NCBI GenBank assembly: GCA_018398765.1
Contig: JAHBMJ010005110.1
Coordinates: 1-22,500, forward strand
From: Chromera velia
Lineage: Eukaryota > Sar > Chromeraceae
Direction: 5' to 3'
Length of the DNA: 22,500 nucleotides
Position 1 is the stretch's first letter, and each line of letters starts with the position of its first letter. A program made the position numbers and the translations under genes. Under the pieces are notes generated by a model, which did not search any database, was not told the DNA's origin, and saw only the letters and a list, made by a program, of their open reading frames with translations. Below, piece after piece: positions 8,896-18,628 of the stretch.

Positions 8896-11800
8896 ATGTG
8901 TGTGTGTGAGAGAGAGAGGGAGACGGAGAGGGAGAGAGTGTCCGTAAGAGTAAAAGAAAGAGAAAGAGAAAGAGAAAGAGAGAGAGAGAGAGAGAGAAAT
9001 ACAGAGAGGCAGTGCAAGTGCGCGTATTTTAATATTTGTCTGGATTCTGTGTGGAGTGATGGGTTCACTCCGTTTGGTTCTTAGATCTCCAATTTTGTGC
9101 ATTGCCATGAACACGTCTTGAAAGTTTCTTTCCTCCCAGTATCTCGAAAAAGTCAATTCTCTTCTTGTTTCTTTCTGTTCCAAGCTTTATTTCTTCCCCG
9201 ATCTCTGTATGTTTGCAGATGCGGCTGCTGAGTGTCCACGAGGCGGCCTTTGCCTGGGCTGCAAGCAAGTTTGCGTTTCAATTCGCAGGGACGGTGGGGC
9301 CCGCGTTTGCACACGTTTCTGAAGTCCTCAAGGGTCGGTCAGTTGGAGAGAGAGAGATGGGTGCATGGGGTCGGCAGGGTAATGCTCAGGGAGGTTTTCT
9401 GAATTTACGCTCTGGGGTGGATGGGGGACCGTTGTCCCTAGGGCTATCCAGTTTTATGCAGCGGAGACACACTCTTTGCTCGCCGTGTATCAATAGTCTT
9501 CTGCATTTTCTTCGACGTGCGAAAAAGACTCTTCTGCTTTTCTTCCTCTCCTGAATTCCCGCATGCGTCTCCCCTCTGACTAAATATATTTATGCGTTCA
9601 AGCACGCAGGTTCCGCGGAGATCTCGAACACGGAGCTGTACTCGATTCGTACCCGACTGAAGCAGCCCCCTTTCGGAGAGGACTCCATCGCAGCCTCTTG
9701 CAGGAAACACCCTGAGGTGGTGCGGGCCCTGTACAAGGAGTTCCAGAGACTTCTGCACCCCGCAATTGCAGGCAGACAGCCGACGCTTCCCAAGTGGGAC
9801 GAGAGATCGGAGGCCGGACTTGCAATCGAAGCCCTGGAAGATCTCGAGGCTGCAGCAATCTTCAAGTGAGTACAGTAGAAGCAAGCAGAAGGAAGGCAGG
9901 CAGGCAGGAAGGAAGGAAGGAAGCAAGCAAGCAGAAGGAAGGCAGGAAGAAAGGAAGGAAGAAAGGAAGCAAGCAGAAGGAAGGAAGACAGGCAGGAAGG
10001 AAGGCAGGAAGGAAGTAAGGAAGGACACAGACTCAGAGAGAAGAAAGAAAGGCTGGCGATGGAAGGAACACACACAAGAACGGATCTTGTTGGAGGATAC
10101 TTGGGAAGTCTGAATGAAGAGGCGGGTGGCGTGACACCTGGACCCAGAGTGGGAACAGCATGCACACTGACAAAAATCGTGGATTGATTTCCTTTGCCAG
10201 ATTCCTTCAAGGTCCTTTTTCTCCGTCTTTCATGGTCATTGACATTCCGTAAATCAAACTAGAGAGCCAGTGCAACATTTTTTTGTGGATGTTGAAATTG
10301 CAGACACTTCCGGACTTTTCTGAAGTCCATCAGAAAGACGAATTTCTGGAAGAACGATAAGCTCTCCCTCTCTTTCCGACTAGACCCCTCATTTCTCCAC
10401 AAGGTTGACTACCCCGATACTCCACATGGAATCTTCTTCATGGTTCGTTCGTTGGTTCGTTAATTGGTTGCTTTGCCTCCTCTTTCTTTACTGTTGTTGT
10501 TGCCTGCCTGGCTGCTTGCTCTCAATTTCTCTTTGCTTTCACGCTTCCGCGCTCTCTGTTGAGAGATCGAGTCTGCATGCATTTCCGTCTCTCCTCCCTT
10601 GACTCTTTCCCGTTTTTTTTCTCCCCTTTTGAGCCGCTCTCTACCATTCTCTTCGTCCTCCTCTCCGCCTTTTCGTCTGCCCTCCCTCTTCAGTCTGCAA
10701 GTTGTCCGCCTGAGTCCCTCCACGCGTGCCCCTTCATTCATTCAGCATGGGGCAAACACAACTGAGCACGCAATGAGTCAAAATGTGAAGGAGGATCGAG
10801 AGATTACACTCGACTTCATGATTGCAGGCAGGGAACAAGTTCATCGGTTTCCACACAAGGTTCCAGGACATCGCTCGAGGAGGAATTCGAGTCGTCCAGT
10901 CGCTCTCTGAGCAGGTCTGTTTGTTTGTTGGTTTGTTTGTTGTTTTGATTGCGTGTTTGTTTCGTCCTTAATTGTTTGTTCTTCTTCTTTCCCCCCCCGC
11001 TTGCCGTCGGGGTTTTCAAACTGTCTCCTCTTGCTTGTACCCCTCTCTCTGCGACTACTGCCATGCAGCGAGCCACTCTTTTTTGACGAAAATAGATTCT
11101 CTCATGGAATCCCCGTCCTGTGGTTGGCGTCTTTCTGCCTAGACTCTGGCAGGCGAATTCCTTCCACACATTTGCATTTCCTGTTCTACTCTTGCTGTGT
11201 GCAGGCCTACCAGACGAATCGGGAGAGGGCTTTTGCAGAGTGCTACAACCTGGCAAGGACCCAGCACTCGAAGAACAAAGACATTCCAGAGGGAGGATCT
11301 AAGGGAGTCATCCTCCTCGATTGCACTCCTGACAGGTTGGTTCGTTGGGTCGTTCGTTGGCCGGTGTTGTCTGTCTGGTTCCCTGCTTGCCTCTCGCTCG
11401 TTCTTGCGCAGACAGAAAAGAGACTGCTTCGCGCCCTCTCTGTGTGTGTCTCGCTGCCTCCTTGTCTTTCTGCGTAGTCTGTCCGACAAATGACATTGCT
11501 CTCACGGAAATGAGTATTCTTCCTGCAGGAGTCTGGCAGACAGGTACACGCCCGCCGTGTTCAAGAAGTACATCGACGGAATGCTCGACCTCCTTCTGGT
11601 CACAAAGGGGGGGGACCCCACAGAGAGCAGAATCGTGGACAGACTCGGGCAGACCGAAGTCGTCTTCTGTGGGCCCGATGAGCACACGGGCACAGGCGGG
11701 TTGATGGACTGGGCGTGCGAGCATGCAGGAAGGAGGGGAGCCTGGTTCTGGAAGGTCGGTGGGTCGGTCCTTCTTTCTCGATTTTCGTGTTTTTGATTTG

Positions 11801-14800
11801 TCCATCTATTGGACTCTCTCTCTGGTATCTGCCCTCGAGGAGTGAGTTCGTGGTTCACCCCTCGGAGAGGCTGCCGGGTTACAAAGGAATAAAATCGGCA
11901 CGGGCAGCACTTCGACATGCAGACTGGGAGCTCCATTTGGTCTCCTTTACTGGTCTCCGTCTCTCCCTTTCTGCGCACCGCTCCGCAGAGCATCTGTCAG
12001 CCACCAGCTTGCCGTCCCTCTCTCTGTCCCGTCTTCCATCCGTCCATCCAAATGTACACGCAGGCCTTCACCACCGGAAAACTTCCAGAGAACGGCGGGA
12101 TTCCTCACGACTCTTACGGAATGACGACGAGTTCTGTAGAACAGATGCTGAAGGGGGTGCTGCAGAAGAAGGGAATTCCGGAGCACGAGGCCACCAAAGT
12201 CATGACAGGAGGGCCAGACGGAGACCTGGGCTCTAACTCTCTGCTCATGTCTGAGGTGAAGACAATCGCAATGGTTGATGGCCACGGTGGGTGAGAGAGC
12301 AGGAAGAAAGAGATTTTGCGTACTTGCATGGGGGCTCTTCCTGTCTTGCATGCATGCATATGGAGGCAGGCAGGCGGGCAGGCAGAAAGGTGCACAGAGA
12401 GATGCAGGCGGGCAGATAGACTGGCTGGCTGCAGGCCCCTGCTCGTCTGTCTCCTCGTATGACGCTTTCCTTCAAGCAAACAGTCTTGCGGCAGATCCTT
12501 CTTTCTTCTTGCATGCATGCGTTTGTTCTTCTGTGTGCTTTCTTTATCGGACCCTGGCGGCGCTCTCTTGTCTGTTGGGCATCTCTCACACATATCAGTT
12601 CACATCAGAAGCCGGAATACAGTTGTATGTATGCCTATGCAACTACTTGTCTGTCTTCATGCAGGAGTTCTGTTTGACCCAGCCGGTCTCTGCACTGAGG
12701 AGCTGCGTCGTCTGGCTCATCTCCGATTCAAGGGAGAACACGTGAACAGCCAGATGTACGAGGCGAAACTCTCAGATAAGGGATTCAAGGTAGGTGCCTG
12801 TCTCTTTCTCTTGCTTGCCCCACTTTTCTTCTGGGGCGGCTTTCCAGCCTTGTTCGTCGAAGTCCATTCCGCTGTCCTTTCTGCGTCCGTTGTGTCATTA
12901 AACTTGGATAGCTTTTCTGGAGCGTCAAGAGACGTTCATTCGGTGTCAGCAATCAGGAATCGTGTGGGCGTATTCATTCAGCAAGGCAGAGTGGCTGCAT
13001 GCGTTTCTGACTCCCCGGGTATTTCTTTGTGTCTTCTTTAACTAAACGGACCAACCGACCGAACTCACTCACGTGAGTGCAGGTGGGGACATCTGATCGG
13101 GACGTGATCCTCCCAGACGGCTCAGTGGAGAGGTCAGGCAGGGCGTTCAGGGACAGGTTCCACCTCCACCCTTTGGCGTCTGCAGACTTCCTCAACCCCA
13201 ACGGAGGGAGACCTGAGTCTATCACAGCCCTGAACGTGGACCAGCTGTTCAAAGACTCCGGGGAACCGAAATTCAAGTCAGTCAGTCAGGTTTCGGGAGG
13301 GGGGAGGATGAGGGGCGTGGGTTCCTTCCTTCATTGTGTCGAGAGTTTGTTTGAATGGCCGCGAGAGGAGGGGAAGAAGGGTCTGTGAATTGTTTCCCTG
13401 ACTTCAGGATGCTTTTTGCTTTGCACTGAGAACAAAAAGCATTTGTTGGAGATCGGTTTTCTTCTTGCTTTTGAAGCAATTAAATGCCTCCCTCTGCATC
13501 TGTCCGCCGCCCTCTCTCCGTCTCCCCTTCCCCCGCATCTAATCTTTCTCTCCCCCCTGCCCTGCACATGTGCAGATACATTGTGGAGGGAGGCAACCTG
13601 TTCATCACCCAGGACGCTCGGAGGACTCTGGAGAGACGGGGAGTGCCCGTGTTCAAGGATGCCTCTGCCAACAAGGGGGGCGTTACGTCCTCCTCAATGG
13701 AGGTGCTCGCAGCGTTGGCTCTGACAGACGAGGAATTCGACCTCCACATGAGGGTCTCAGACCCGCAGTGCCCTCCTGACTTCTATCAACGGTTCGGCGG
13801 TCCGCATGTATTCATAGAATGGATGAAGTTGAGGAGATAGGGCGCCTGGCTGCATGGGACGTTTGGGGCTTTGTGGGAGGAAATCGGGACCATAGACTGA
13901 CGTATCGTGCCTTTTCGGCATCGGTAGCCGTGTGCGCATTTGTTCGTGTGCAAAAGTGTCCTCTTCTCTTCTCTCCTCCTCTCCCCGTCTGATCATTCCG
14001 GTTCCCTTTCTGTCTGTCTTGGTTGGTTGCTGAAATAGGAGACTGAAGATACATACTCCTGTCGGGACTGTGTCCTCCTTCCTGTTTTTTTCCTTTCCTG
14101 CAGATACGTGAAGGAAGTCATTCGCCGTATCCGTTTGAACGCTCAGTGCGAGTTTGAAGTGTTGTGGGGGGAGGGGGAGAGAACCGGAGTGCCCAGGTGC
14201 GACCTGACGGACAAGCTGAGCGATCTGGTGATCAAACTGGATGCCGAGATCCAGGCAGCACCCTCTCTGTGGGGAGATGAGAAGCTCAGAGCCGTCACTC
14301 TCGACTATGCGATTCCTGATACCCTTACTCCCGGACTGATCAGTCAAGACACGCTGATGCAGAGGTGGGGAGAAGGGAGGAAACGCGAGAACCTGCTCAA
14401 AGTGATGCACAGGGGGGAATGAGAGGAGTGCAACTGACGGAATGAGATTTCTTTCTCTTTTGCGACTAACTGAAGCCCTCAAGGCCGCTTCCTACTGTAG
14501 CCTGCTGGCAGACATGACATTGCGCTGTGCACGTTTTGCGGCCTGGCTGGGCGTTTCATCTGCTTTTTGAGACCTTTCTTTCTGGTTCTCTCCCTCCCTT
14601 CCCGCACGAATGAATCTCTTTTTGTTCCCTCCGCGTGGCCTGTCCTGCATGGCCATGGCATCGCGTTCCCCCTTTACGTTTCTTTTTCCTCGTCTTCGCC
14701 TCTCTTGACGATCGATTTTTTTCTCTCCTGGTTGCTCGCTCGATCAGTCAAAGGATTGCTTGCCCTCGATGGGTTGTCACTTTGCCGCGCTTCTGATTGC

Positions 14801-15040
14801 ACTGAATTAGTGTTTTTCTCTCTGCATGCATGCAGAGTTCCCGACAGCTACTTGCGGTCTATCTTCTCGTCCGTGCTGGCGTCTCAATTCTACTACCGGG
14901 AAGGTATCGAGGCCTCTCCCTTCGCCTTCTTCTCGTTCGTGCAAGACGTCAAGGACGGGTGGCTGAAGGAACACCTGAAGGAAATGGAGGCAGCAGGAGT
15001 GGACCTGGATGGGCCCTCCATTGTCAGAGGGAGTGGGTGA
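4914..15040 (+). CDS. GDH2: NAD-specific glutamate dehydrogenase, large (about 115 kDa) class, 20 exons
   Basis: Oxidatively deaminates glutamate to 2-oxoglutarate and ammonium with NAD. Exons: 4914-5306, 5908-6119, 6420-6516, 7247-7393, 7764-7882, 8121-8185, 8448-8499, 8719-8791, 9219-9333, 9610-9865, 10304-10442, 10828-10914, 11205-11335, 11529-11754, 12064-12286, 12665-12789, 13083-13276, 13576-13791, 14104-14364, 14836-15040. They join in phase to 1111 residues, close to the yeast Gdh2 size. Residues 1-42 are Arg/Ser-rich without acidic residues, so a mitochondrial targeting peptide is likely. Motifs: KTNFWK 521-526; substrate-domain FIGFHTRFQDIARGGIR 561-577; GPDEHTG 677-683 and MDWACEHA 688-695; Rossmann-type TGGPDGDLGSN 752-762; EGGNLFIT 889-896 and DASANKGGVTSSSMEV 913-928. 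All active-region motifs look intact. Start: first in-frame ATG after the stop at 4896-4898. Least certain: the end of exon 4 (7351 is an alternative) and a possible extra exon at 6569-6628. Symbol follows the yeast homologue. Confidence 0.93.
7995..8051. repeat. (TC)n repeat inside intron 5
   Basis: A run of TC dinucleotides ends in (TCTGTC)-like units, all within the intron between exons 5 and 6. It forms a long polypyrimidine stretch on the sense strand about 70 bases before the acceptor at 8120. Confidence 0.9.
8186..8447 (+). other. GC-AG intron (intron 6 of the dehydrogenase gene)
   Basis: The donor reads CAG|GCAAGT and the acceptor TGTGCAG. Only this GC donor keeps the frame: exon 6 ends in phase 1 and joins exon 7 to give LPADDEPHEF. 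Moving to the nearest GT (AAGTCA at about 8190) gives an immediate stop in exon 7. A GC donor with an otherwise full match (AG|GCAAGT) is the usual form for GC-AG introns. It is the only non-GT donor among the 19 introns. Confidence 0.85.
8834..8997. repeat. (CT)n-(TG)n-(GA)n compound microsatellite in intron 8
   Basis: A CT run (8834-8865) is followed by TG (8866-8908), GA-rich sequence (8908-8938), a short AAAGAG-rich spacer and a pure GA run (about 8975-8997). The CT and GA arms are complementary, so the intron RNA could fold into a long hairpin with the TG tract in the loop. Confidence 0.9.
9885..10027. repeat. (GGAA/GGCA/GCAA)n tetranucleotide tract in intron 10
   Basis: About 140 bases of degenerate four-base units (GGAA, GGCA, GCAA) begin about 20 bases after the exon 10 donor. 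The tract is purine-rich on the sense strand. Long antisense frames reading Leu-Pro-Ser-Phe repeats across it are artefacts. Confidence 0.93.
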
Positions 15041-16150
15041 TCCCTCACAGCGAGGTGAAGGGGGGAAATGGAATTCAAGACTTGAAGAGGGAAGGGCGGG
15101 ATGGGAGGGCGAAATGGCTGAGATGAGATGTTTAAAAATCAAATCCTCGAGCGAAAGCAGAGCTGTCTCTTAATTATATCCTCTCTCTGCCTGTCTGTTT
15201 GCATGTCGTCAGAGAGAGAGACCGTGTGTGCATGTGTTCCAGAAGGACGAAAACAGAGTGAATTGACTGAGTGCGTGTGCGAGAGGGGAGTGAATCCGCT
15301 GTCCTTCCTGTTTGAAATTTCGTTCCTACAGAAGGGGTCTGGTCGTCTCCTCTTTTTTCGGTCTCAACTCCACACTTTCTTTCGGTTGGTTCCTTCGTCT
15401 TTGATTTATCCTCTCCATTCACTTGTTGTGGTCTTCTTTTTGCGTTTGAGTAGTCTTCAATATTTCGTTCAATCTGACTGTTCTTTCTTTCTGTGACGTG
15501 CCTGCGTGAAGAACAACGGCGGGGTGCGACAGAGGGATGACGACAGAGATAATTAAAGAGAGCAAGCAAACACAATTTGTGATGGCTCTTTCATGCGTGC
15601 ATGTTTACGTAATCGCGCTGAAACAACAATTCTATTTAATTGATACGTGGTTCCTTTGTAAAAAGAAACAAAGAGGAAAGAGGAGCAAGCGAGGAGTAAT
15701 TAAATGCCCTGTCTGTATTTCTCTCCATCTTCCATCCGCTCGACTGTTGAGCTCTTCCGCCGACAGAGCGTCACAGCGGACTCGGAGTCAACCACTTGCA
15801 GCGAAGAGAAAGAGAGACAAAGAAAGCAAGCACCCACAGCTCCATTCCATCTCCCCCGCGGGCCTGTGGATGGATGGATTGCCTCGGTGCTTAATTGCTT
15901 TCTTCCTTGCTTGCCTCTTCCTTGGTCGAGAGCGTGGACTAGTGGGTGACTGGATGAGGGAAGAGGGATCGAGTGAGGAGAGTGGAAAAATAGAGCAAGG
16001 GAAAGACAGAATTCACAGGGACGAGAACAGGGTGTCACCGTCGGTTTGCACTCAGAATGCGGGTATGAATTCAAATTTGTCGATGATCATTCAGCCTGGA
16101 TGGGAGTTCGTGCGCACACAGCAAAAGGAGTGTGTGTGGTCGTACACATG
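15041..16150. other. Downstream non-coding region of the dehydrogenase gene
   Basis: The stop codon at 15038-15040 is followed by sequence that resembles the gene's introns in composition (T/C-rich, with GA and TG runs). It should include the 3' untranslated region. A 213-codon frame at 15537-16178 has no recognisable domain and a composition like the surrounding low-complexity DNA, so I do not call it a gene. No clear poly(A) signal was found. Confidence 0.5.
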
Positions 16151-16200
16151 CGAGGGAGTCTCCGAGCGTAGTTTTTAATTCTCAACAAGAGACTCCCTCG
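16151..16200. repeat. 12-base perfect inverted repeat with 26-base spacer
   Basis: CGAGGGAGTCTC (16151-16162) and GAGACTCCCTCG (16189-16200) are exact reverse complements. The spacer contains TTTTTAATTC. The structure could fold as a hairpin, or mark the ends of a very short insertion. No flanking duplication is obvious. Confidence 0.7.
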
Positions 16201-16800
16201 ATATGCATGCATCCGGCTGAACGAGACAGGGATCCAACGAACATCAGTAGTAGATTCATGCTAATTCATGCTGCTCCTTTTGTGGAGGAGGCAAGCGTGT
16301 TGGAATCAAGGGTGTCCTGCATGGGGACAGAAAACCAATCGAGTCGAGGTGATGCAATTTTGTCCGCACCTCTACATGTAGTGGCGTGTGTTCTTGTTTT
16401 ATTTACCCGTGCACCCGTAAGGTTAACAACGCAACCGATTTTCTGAAGCTCTCGCCGGCAAAGATCGCTGGAAAAGAATTTGCCCGAGAATTTGCAATTT
16501 GCAAACACGCTATCTTCATATAATGAAATGTATCATGGCCTGACTCCTAACTTGGTTCGCACCGCTCTCTACGCCGCTCTGCAGCGAGCCTGTACCAACC
16601 GAAATCATTGCGGCAAAATTAATTTTTTAAATGTAATTTTGTTATTGCTATAGCCATAGCCCCACTGATTTAATATCTACTGTTATCTGGGAGGAACCAG
16701 GATTTGCCTAGGCGTATCACAGCTAAAAAAAAAAAAGTAAACCAGAATTGGCTTTAATTGTTTTTTTCTTCTTTTTTTTTTCTTAACTCTCAAAGCGAGT
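16201..16800. other. Non-coding stretch, AT-rich in its second half
   Basis: No supported gene. Homopolymer A and T runs occur at about 16725-16737 and 16761-16781, with AATTAATTTTTTAAATG near 16617. Short frames here look random. The composition shifts to more AT-rich than the gene region to the left, which suggests intergenic or old mobile DNA. Confidence 0.5.
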
Positions 16801-16845
16801 CGCCTCGGAGGGCAGCTCAGTTCGGCTAAGATTAACCGAGAGGCT
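16801..16845. repeat. Stem-loop segment, copy 1 of a diverged repeat pair
   Basis: Contains GGCAGCTCAGTTCGGCTAAGATT followed by AACCGAG. CTCAGTT can pair with AACCGAG (six of seven positions) around a loop carrying CTAAGATT. A related segment with the same order lies at 17149-17205. Function unknown. Confidence 0.4.
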
Positions 16846-16908
16846 CTAAAAACGTACGCACACGTATAACTCATTTTTCTTTATTTTTGGGGGGGAGGTT
16901 TGGTTCTG

Positions 16909-17036
16909 TTTGTTTGTTTATCTATCTGTCTGTTTGTCTGTCTGTTTCTCTCTCTGTCTCTCTATCTGTCTCTCTGTCTGTCTGTCTCTCTGTTTGTCTG
17001 TTTGTCTGTCTGTCTGTCTATCTGTCTGTCTGTCTA
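16909..17036. repeat. (TCTG/TTTG/TCTA)n tetranucleotide microsatellite
   Basis: About 128 bases of four-base units, mostly CTGT, with CTAT, TTGT and CTCT variants. The Leu-Ser-Val-Cys frames across it are artefacts of the repeat. Confidence 0.95.
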
Positions 17037-17148
17037 TCATGGTTAGTCATGGTCCGTGTCGTCATTGGAAATTGTCATTGGTGAAAAGTGCCCCTCAAGC
17101 AGCTTGCACAGAGCAATGGACCGTATACGTTATATAATACGTACTTCT

Positions 17149-17205
17149 TGCCTTAGAAGGCAGCTCAACCCGGCCCGGGGGCCTAAGATTGCACGGTTGA
17201 GCCAC
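17149..17205. repeat. Stem-loop segment, copy 2 of a diverged repeat pair
   Basis: Contains GGCAGCTCAACCCGGC, then CTAAGATT (17183-17190), then GGTTGAG. CTCAACC pairs perfectly with GGTTGAG. Compared with copy 1, several stem positions differ on both sides so that pairing is kept (G-C to A-T, T-A to C-G). That hints at a conserved RNA or DNA fold, on only two copies. Confidence 0.4.
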
Positions 17206-17840
17206 GCAGGATCACGATAATATGGTCCCCGATCGAGGTACTCATCCAACTAGTTAGGTGTATCACGTAATATATAGTGAATCAGAAATTTGTGACTAAC
17301 ACAACATAAACATATGCAGTCTACCCCCTGAGCTTGTATGGTATGCCGGGGCCCTGATACAGTGATCAATAAATTAAGGAGCCGGTGATAACAGTGCATG
17401 TTTAATTCAAGCGGCGTATATCAGTATCAGTAACTTACCTCCACCTAACGTGATTATCAGCAATTTCCATGCGATCCGCGCGAGCTGTCCACGTTCGGCG
17501 CGTTGCATACTGAAACCAACCTTGATTTCGCTTGAGGGACACATTTTTTATTCAGTCTGTATTTGTTTTCTGTTAATTTCTATCTTTCTGGGGCTGATAT
17601 CTCACTCAGCGCTGCATACATGGTCGATCTCTTTATGCATACAATCATGGAAGTGATCTAATACAGCTTAATTCTTTTTATAGCTTTGTTTCCAACTTTT
17701 CATCTTGGCAGTGACATGCTATCATATCTCTCGTCGGATTGACATTCAAGTGTGGAAGAGTGGCGTACAGCTTTAAGGCCTCTGCACCTAGCTCACATCC
17801 TACTTCGTATTCATGGATGTATAGTTATACTAATGGTCAG
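17206..17840. other. Non-coding stretch before the LINE tail
   Basis: AT-rich sequence with no open frame of substance; the longest is about 68 codons and low in information. No repeat or RNA gene was recognised. Confidence 0.5.
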
Positions 17841-17868
17841 TTAGTTAGTTAGTTAGTTAGTTAGTTAG
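17841..17868 (-). repeat. (CTAA)7 tail at the 3' end of the LINE
   Basis: Seven exact TTAG units on the plus strand, read as (CTAA)7 on the minus strand. They lie about 90 bases beyond the last stop codon of the minus-strand retroelement. Short tandem-repeat tails are a known ending of several non-LTR retrotransposon groups, so this most likely marks the 3' end of the element. Confidence 0.6.
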
Positions 17869-17956
17869 AGGATGCCTAACCCCAGTTGGAGCGCTAAGCT
17901 CCCGGGCGGGATATACATGCATGGTTGTTTGTTAAGTCGCCGGTGGAGTTGATCAG

Positions 17957-18250
17957 TTAATCACTTTCTAGAATTGGGAGACAGGCATCAAAGAGACAGG
18001 CCGGATGTGAGCGTAGAAGCGATCGAATGATATTACGGATGAAGAGTTCAGATGTAGTTGCACCGGGGAGTGGACAGTTACAATCATTTGAATTAATGGA
18101 TTCCAGCTCAGCCAGGCAATGCAGGAATTCTCTTTCATCCAGCCACTTGGCACATGAAGAAAGTCTATGCATGAAGTTATCAACACACCGAATACAAGAA
18201 TCATGCACACAGAGTTTGTGGTTGCTACATTCAACAGACAGAGCACTGCT
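17957..18250 (-). pseudogene. Cys/His-rich C-terminal part of the LINE protein
   Basis: A frame of roughly 95 residues ends at 17957. It contains ECSNHKLCVHDSCIRC and then DNFMHRLSSCAKW, a spacing of Cys and His that suggests a zinc-binding module, followed by further Cys residues. It lies downstream of the reverse transcriptase and directly before the (CTAA)n tail, where many LINE proteins carry a Cys/His motif. The sequence between it and the reverse transcriptase frame (18251-18628) is disrupted. It could instead be a chance frame, but its composition is protein-like. Confidence 0.5.
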
Positions 18251-18628
18251 TTCGCCTAGTGGGTTAAATCAGAGCAGACGTAAGAAACCGAACAGAGAGC
18301 CGTCGGTTACTGTGAGAGCAGATCGAGAGAGGGCGGAAAAAGAGTAGAGACCAGAGGCGGATTTGTTGCAAAGAAGAAACACAAACATGCGATAAGAGGA
18401 GGGAAAAGCTTGTTGAAGGGGGGTGAGCTTGGTAAGAGGAGGGAAAATTTAATATGAAGAAGCAATAGCCCCCGCTCGCCGCGTGCAGACCTCTTCCGTA
18501 ACTGCATGTCTAGCTCTGCCCTTAAAAAAGAGAGAGCCGGTGCCTTGAACTCTCCATCGCTGCTGTCCGCTGATGTCAGGGTGTTGTAGCACTCCTACCC
18601 CCAACGAACAAACAAAATCCAGACCAGC

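Noticed and set aside
9444-10210. Two antisense frames of over 200 codons rich in Leu, Pro, Ser and Phe
   Set aside because: They are translations of the GGAA/GGCA tetranucleotide tract in intron 10 and the opposite strand of exon 10.
13757-14482. 241-codon minus-strand frame
   Set aside because: It lies opposite exons 18-19 and intron 18 of the dehydrogenase gene and shows no domain.
15537-16178. 213-codon plus-strand open frame
   Set aside because: It has no recognisable domain, its composition matches flanking low-complexity DNA, and it spans an inverted repeat. I found no splice or homology support.
16887-17137. Leu-Ser-Val-Cys repeat proteins
   Set aside because: Pure translation of the TCTG microsatellite.
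17149-17205. Possible tRNA or tRNA-derived SINE head
   Set aside because: The hairpin GGTTGAG resembles part of a B box, but no cloverleaf, A box or anticodon arm could be drawn.
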